From Chaenocephalus aceratus (lineage: Eukaryota; Chordata; Actinopteri; Perciformes; Channichthyidae), in NCBI GenBank assembly GCA_023974075.1, contig CM043801.1, positions 18,160,281 through 18,224,280 of the forward strand: a stretch of 64,000 nt of DNA, read 5' to 3'. Each line of letters starts with the position of its first letter. Position 1 is the stretch's first letter. A program made the position numbers and the translations under genes. Under the pieces are notes generated by a model. The model saw only the letters and a list, made by a program, of their open reading frames with translations, had not been told where the DNA came from and did no database searches. This document shows, piece after piece, positions 63,575 through 64,000 of this stretch.

Positions 63575-64000
63575 GGTATTTGTTATGATTTTCTATATAC
63601 ACAAAATAACCATTTCTCTCAAATATTGTTCACAAATCTGAAAAAATCTGTGATAGTGAGCACTTCTCCTTTGCCGAGATAATCCATCCCACCTCACAGG
63701 TGTGGCATAACAAGATGCTGATTAGACAGCATGATTATTGACAGGTGTGCCTTAGGCTGGCCACAATAAAAGGCCACTCTGAAACGTGCAGTTTTGCTTT
63801 ATTGGGGGGTCCTGGGGGGGTCCGAAAACCAGTCAGTATCTGGTGTGACCACCATTTGCCTCACGCAGTGCAACACATCTCCTTCGCATAGAGTTGATCA
63901 GGTTGTTGATTGTGGCCTGTGGAATGTTGGTCCACTCCTCTTCAATGGCTGTGCCAAGTTGCTGGATATTGGCAGGAACTGGAACACGCTGTCGTATACG
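63575..64000 (-). mobile_element. Tc1/mariner-like transposon, 3' part
   Basis: Cut by the window edge. It includes the end of a transposase frame (63833-64000) and a 250-bp 3' noncoding region with a distinctive text (caggtgtggcataacaagatg, then caggtgtgccttaggctggc) known from a common teleost Tc1-like family. The exact terminus is not defined; similarity appears to begin near 63575. Confidence 0.7.
63833..64000 (-). pseudogene. Tc1-like transposase C-terminus, partial
   Basis: The minus strand from the edge reads RIRQRVPVPANIQQLGTA, then EEEWTNIPQATINNLINSM and RRRCVALREANGGHTRY before a TGA at 63833-63835. The IEEEW-NIPQ-TI--LI-SMRRRC-A---A-GGHTRY pattern is the C-terminal end of DD34E Tc1-type transposases. 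The DDE core lies outside the window, so activity cannot be judged; the visible 55 codons are open. Confidence 0.8.

Overview
The window is vertebrate, almost certainly teleost fish, nuclear DNA. The evidence is one intron-rich neuronal gene with GT-AG splicing, long (CA)n/(TG)n microsatellites, and a mobile-element mix typical of fish: Rex3-like and other LINEs, hAT-, piggyBac- and Tc1/mariner-like elements. There is no operon, CRISPR array, rRNA or tRNA that I can support.

One host gene is visible, on the minus strand, running right to left: calsyntenin-2 (clstn2; a or b copy not resolvable). Ten internal exons are found, numbered 3 to 12 by analogy with the mammalian gene: 39749-39944, 37288-37399, 35268-35364, 29731-29880, 27090-27275, 26282-26539, 24552-24673, 10705-10867, 1628-1794 and 782-931. 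All have AG acceptors and GT donors, and their phases chain without conflict from exon 3 through exon 11. They encode about 530 residues of the extracellular part: the two cadherin repeats (exons 3-6), the linker and LNS/laminin-G-like domain (exons 7-11) and the start of the following region (exon 12). The first two exons lie beyond the right edge; the later extracellular, transmembrane and cytoplasmic exons lie beyond the left edge. Exon 12 carries an apparent extra base that shifts its last codons.

Everything else is intron. Intron 2 fills 39945-64000 and continues out of the window. Introns 3-9 hold an RT-bearing LINE with a long open frame (31392-33743), a decayed RT remnant next to exon 5 (35430-36470), piggyBac-like MITE-type elements (36711-37176 and 60574-61220), hAT-like ends (40686-41450), a LINE 3' end (52356-53000) and a Tc1/mariner transposase C-terminus at the right edge. 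Intron 9 carries a minus-strand LINE (13426-17467) cut by a 1.15 kb TIR transposon (14013-15158). Intron 10 holds a hAT-like element (3399-4442), a small palindromic repeat (6838-6932) and a 5'-truncated Rex3-like insertion with a 14-bp target duplication (7230-7921).

The most unusual architecture is the position of two very long TG tracts (about 100 and 91 units on the sense strand), which begin 7 and 5 nt into the introns after exons 9 and 10. The pre-mRNA therefore has (UG)n directly behind two consecutive 5' splice sites, one of them followed by a complementary (CA)34 tract. I did not find a new multigene system.
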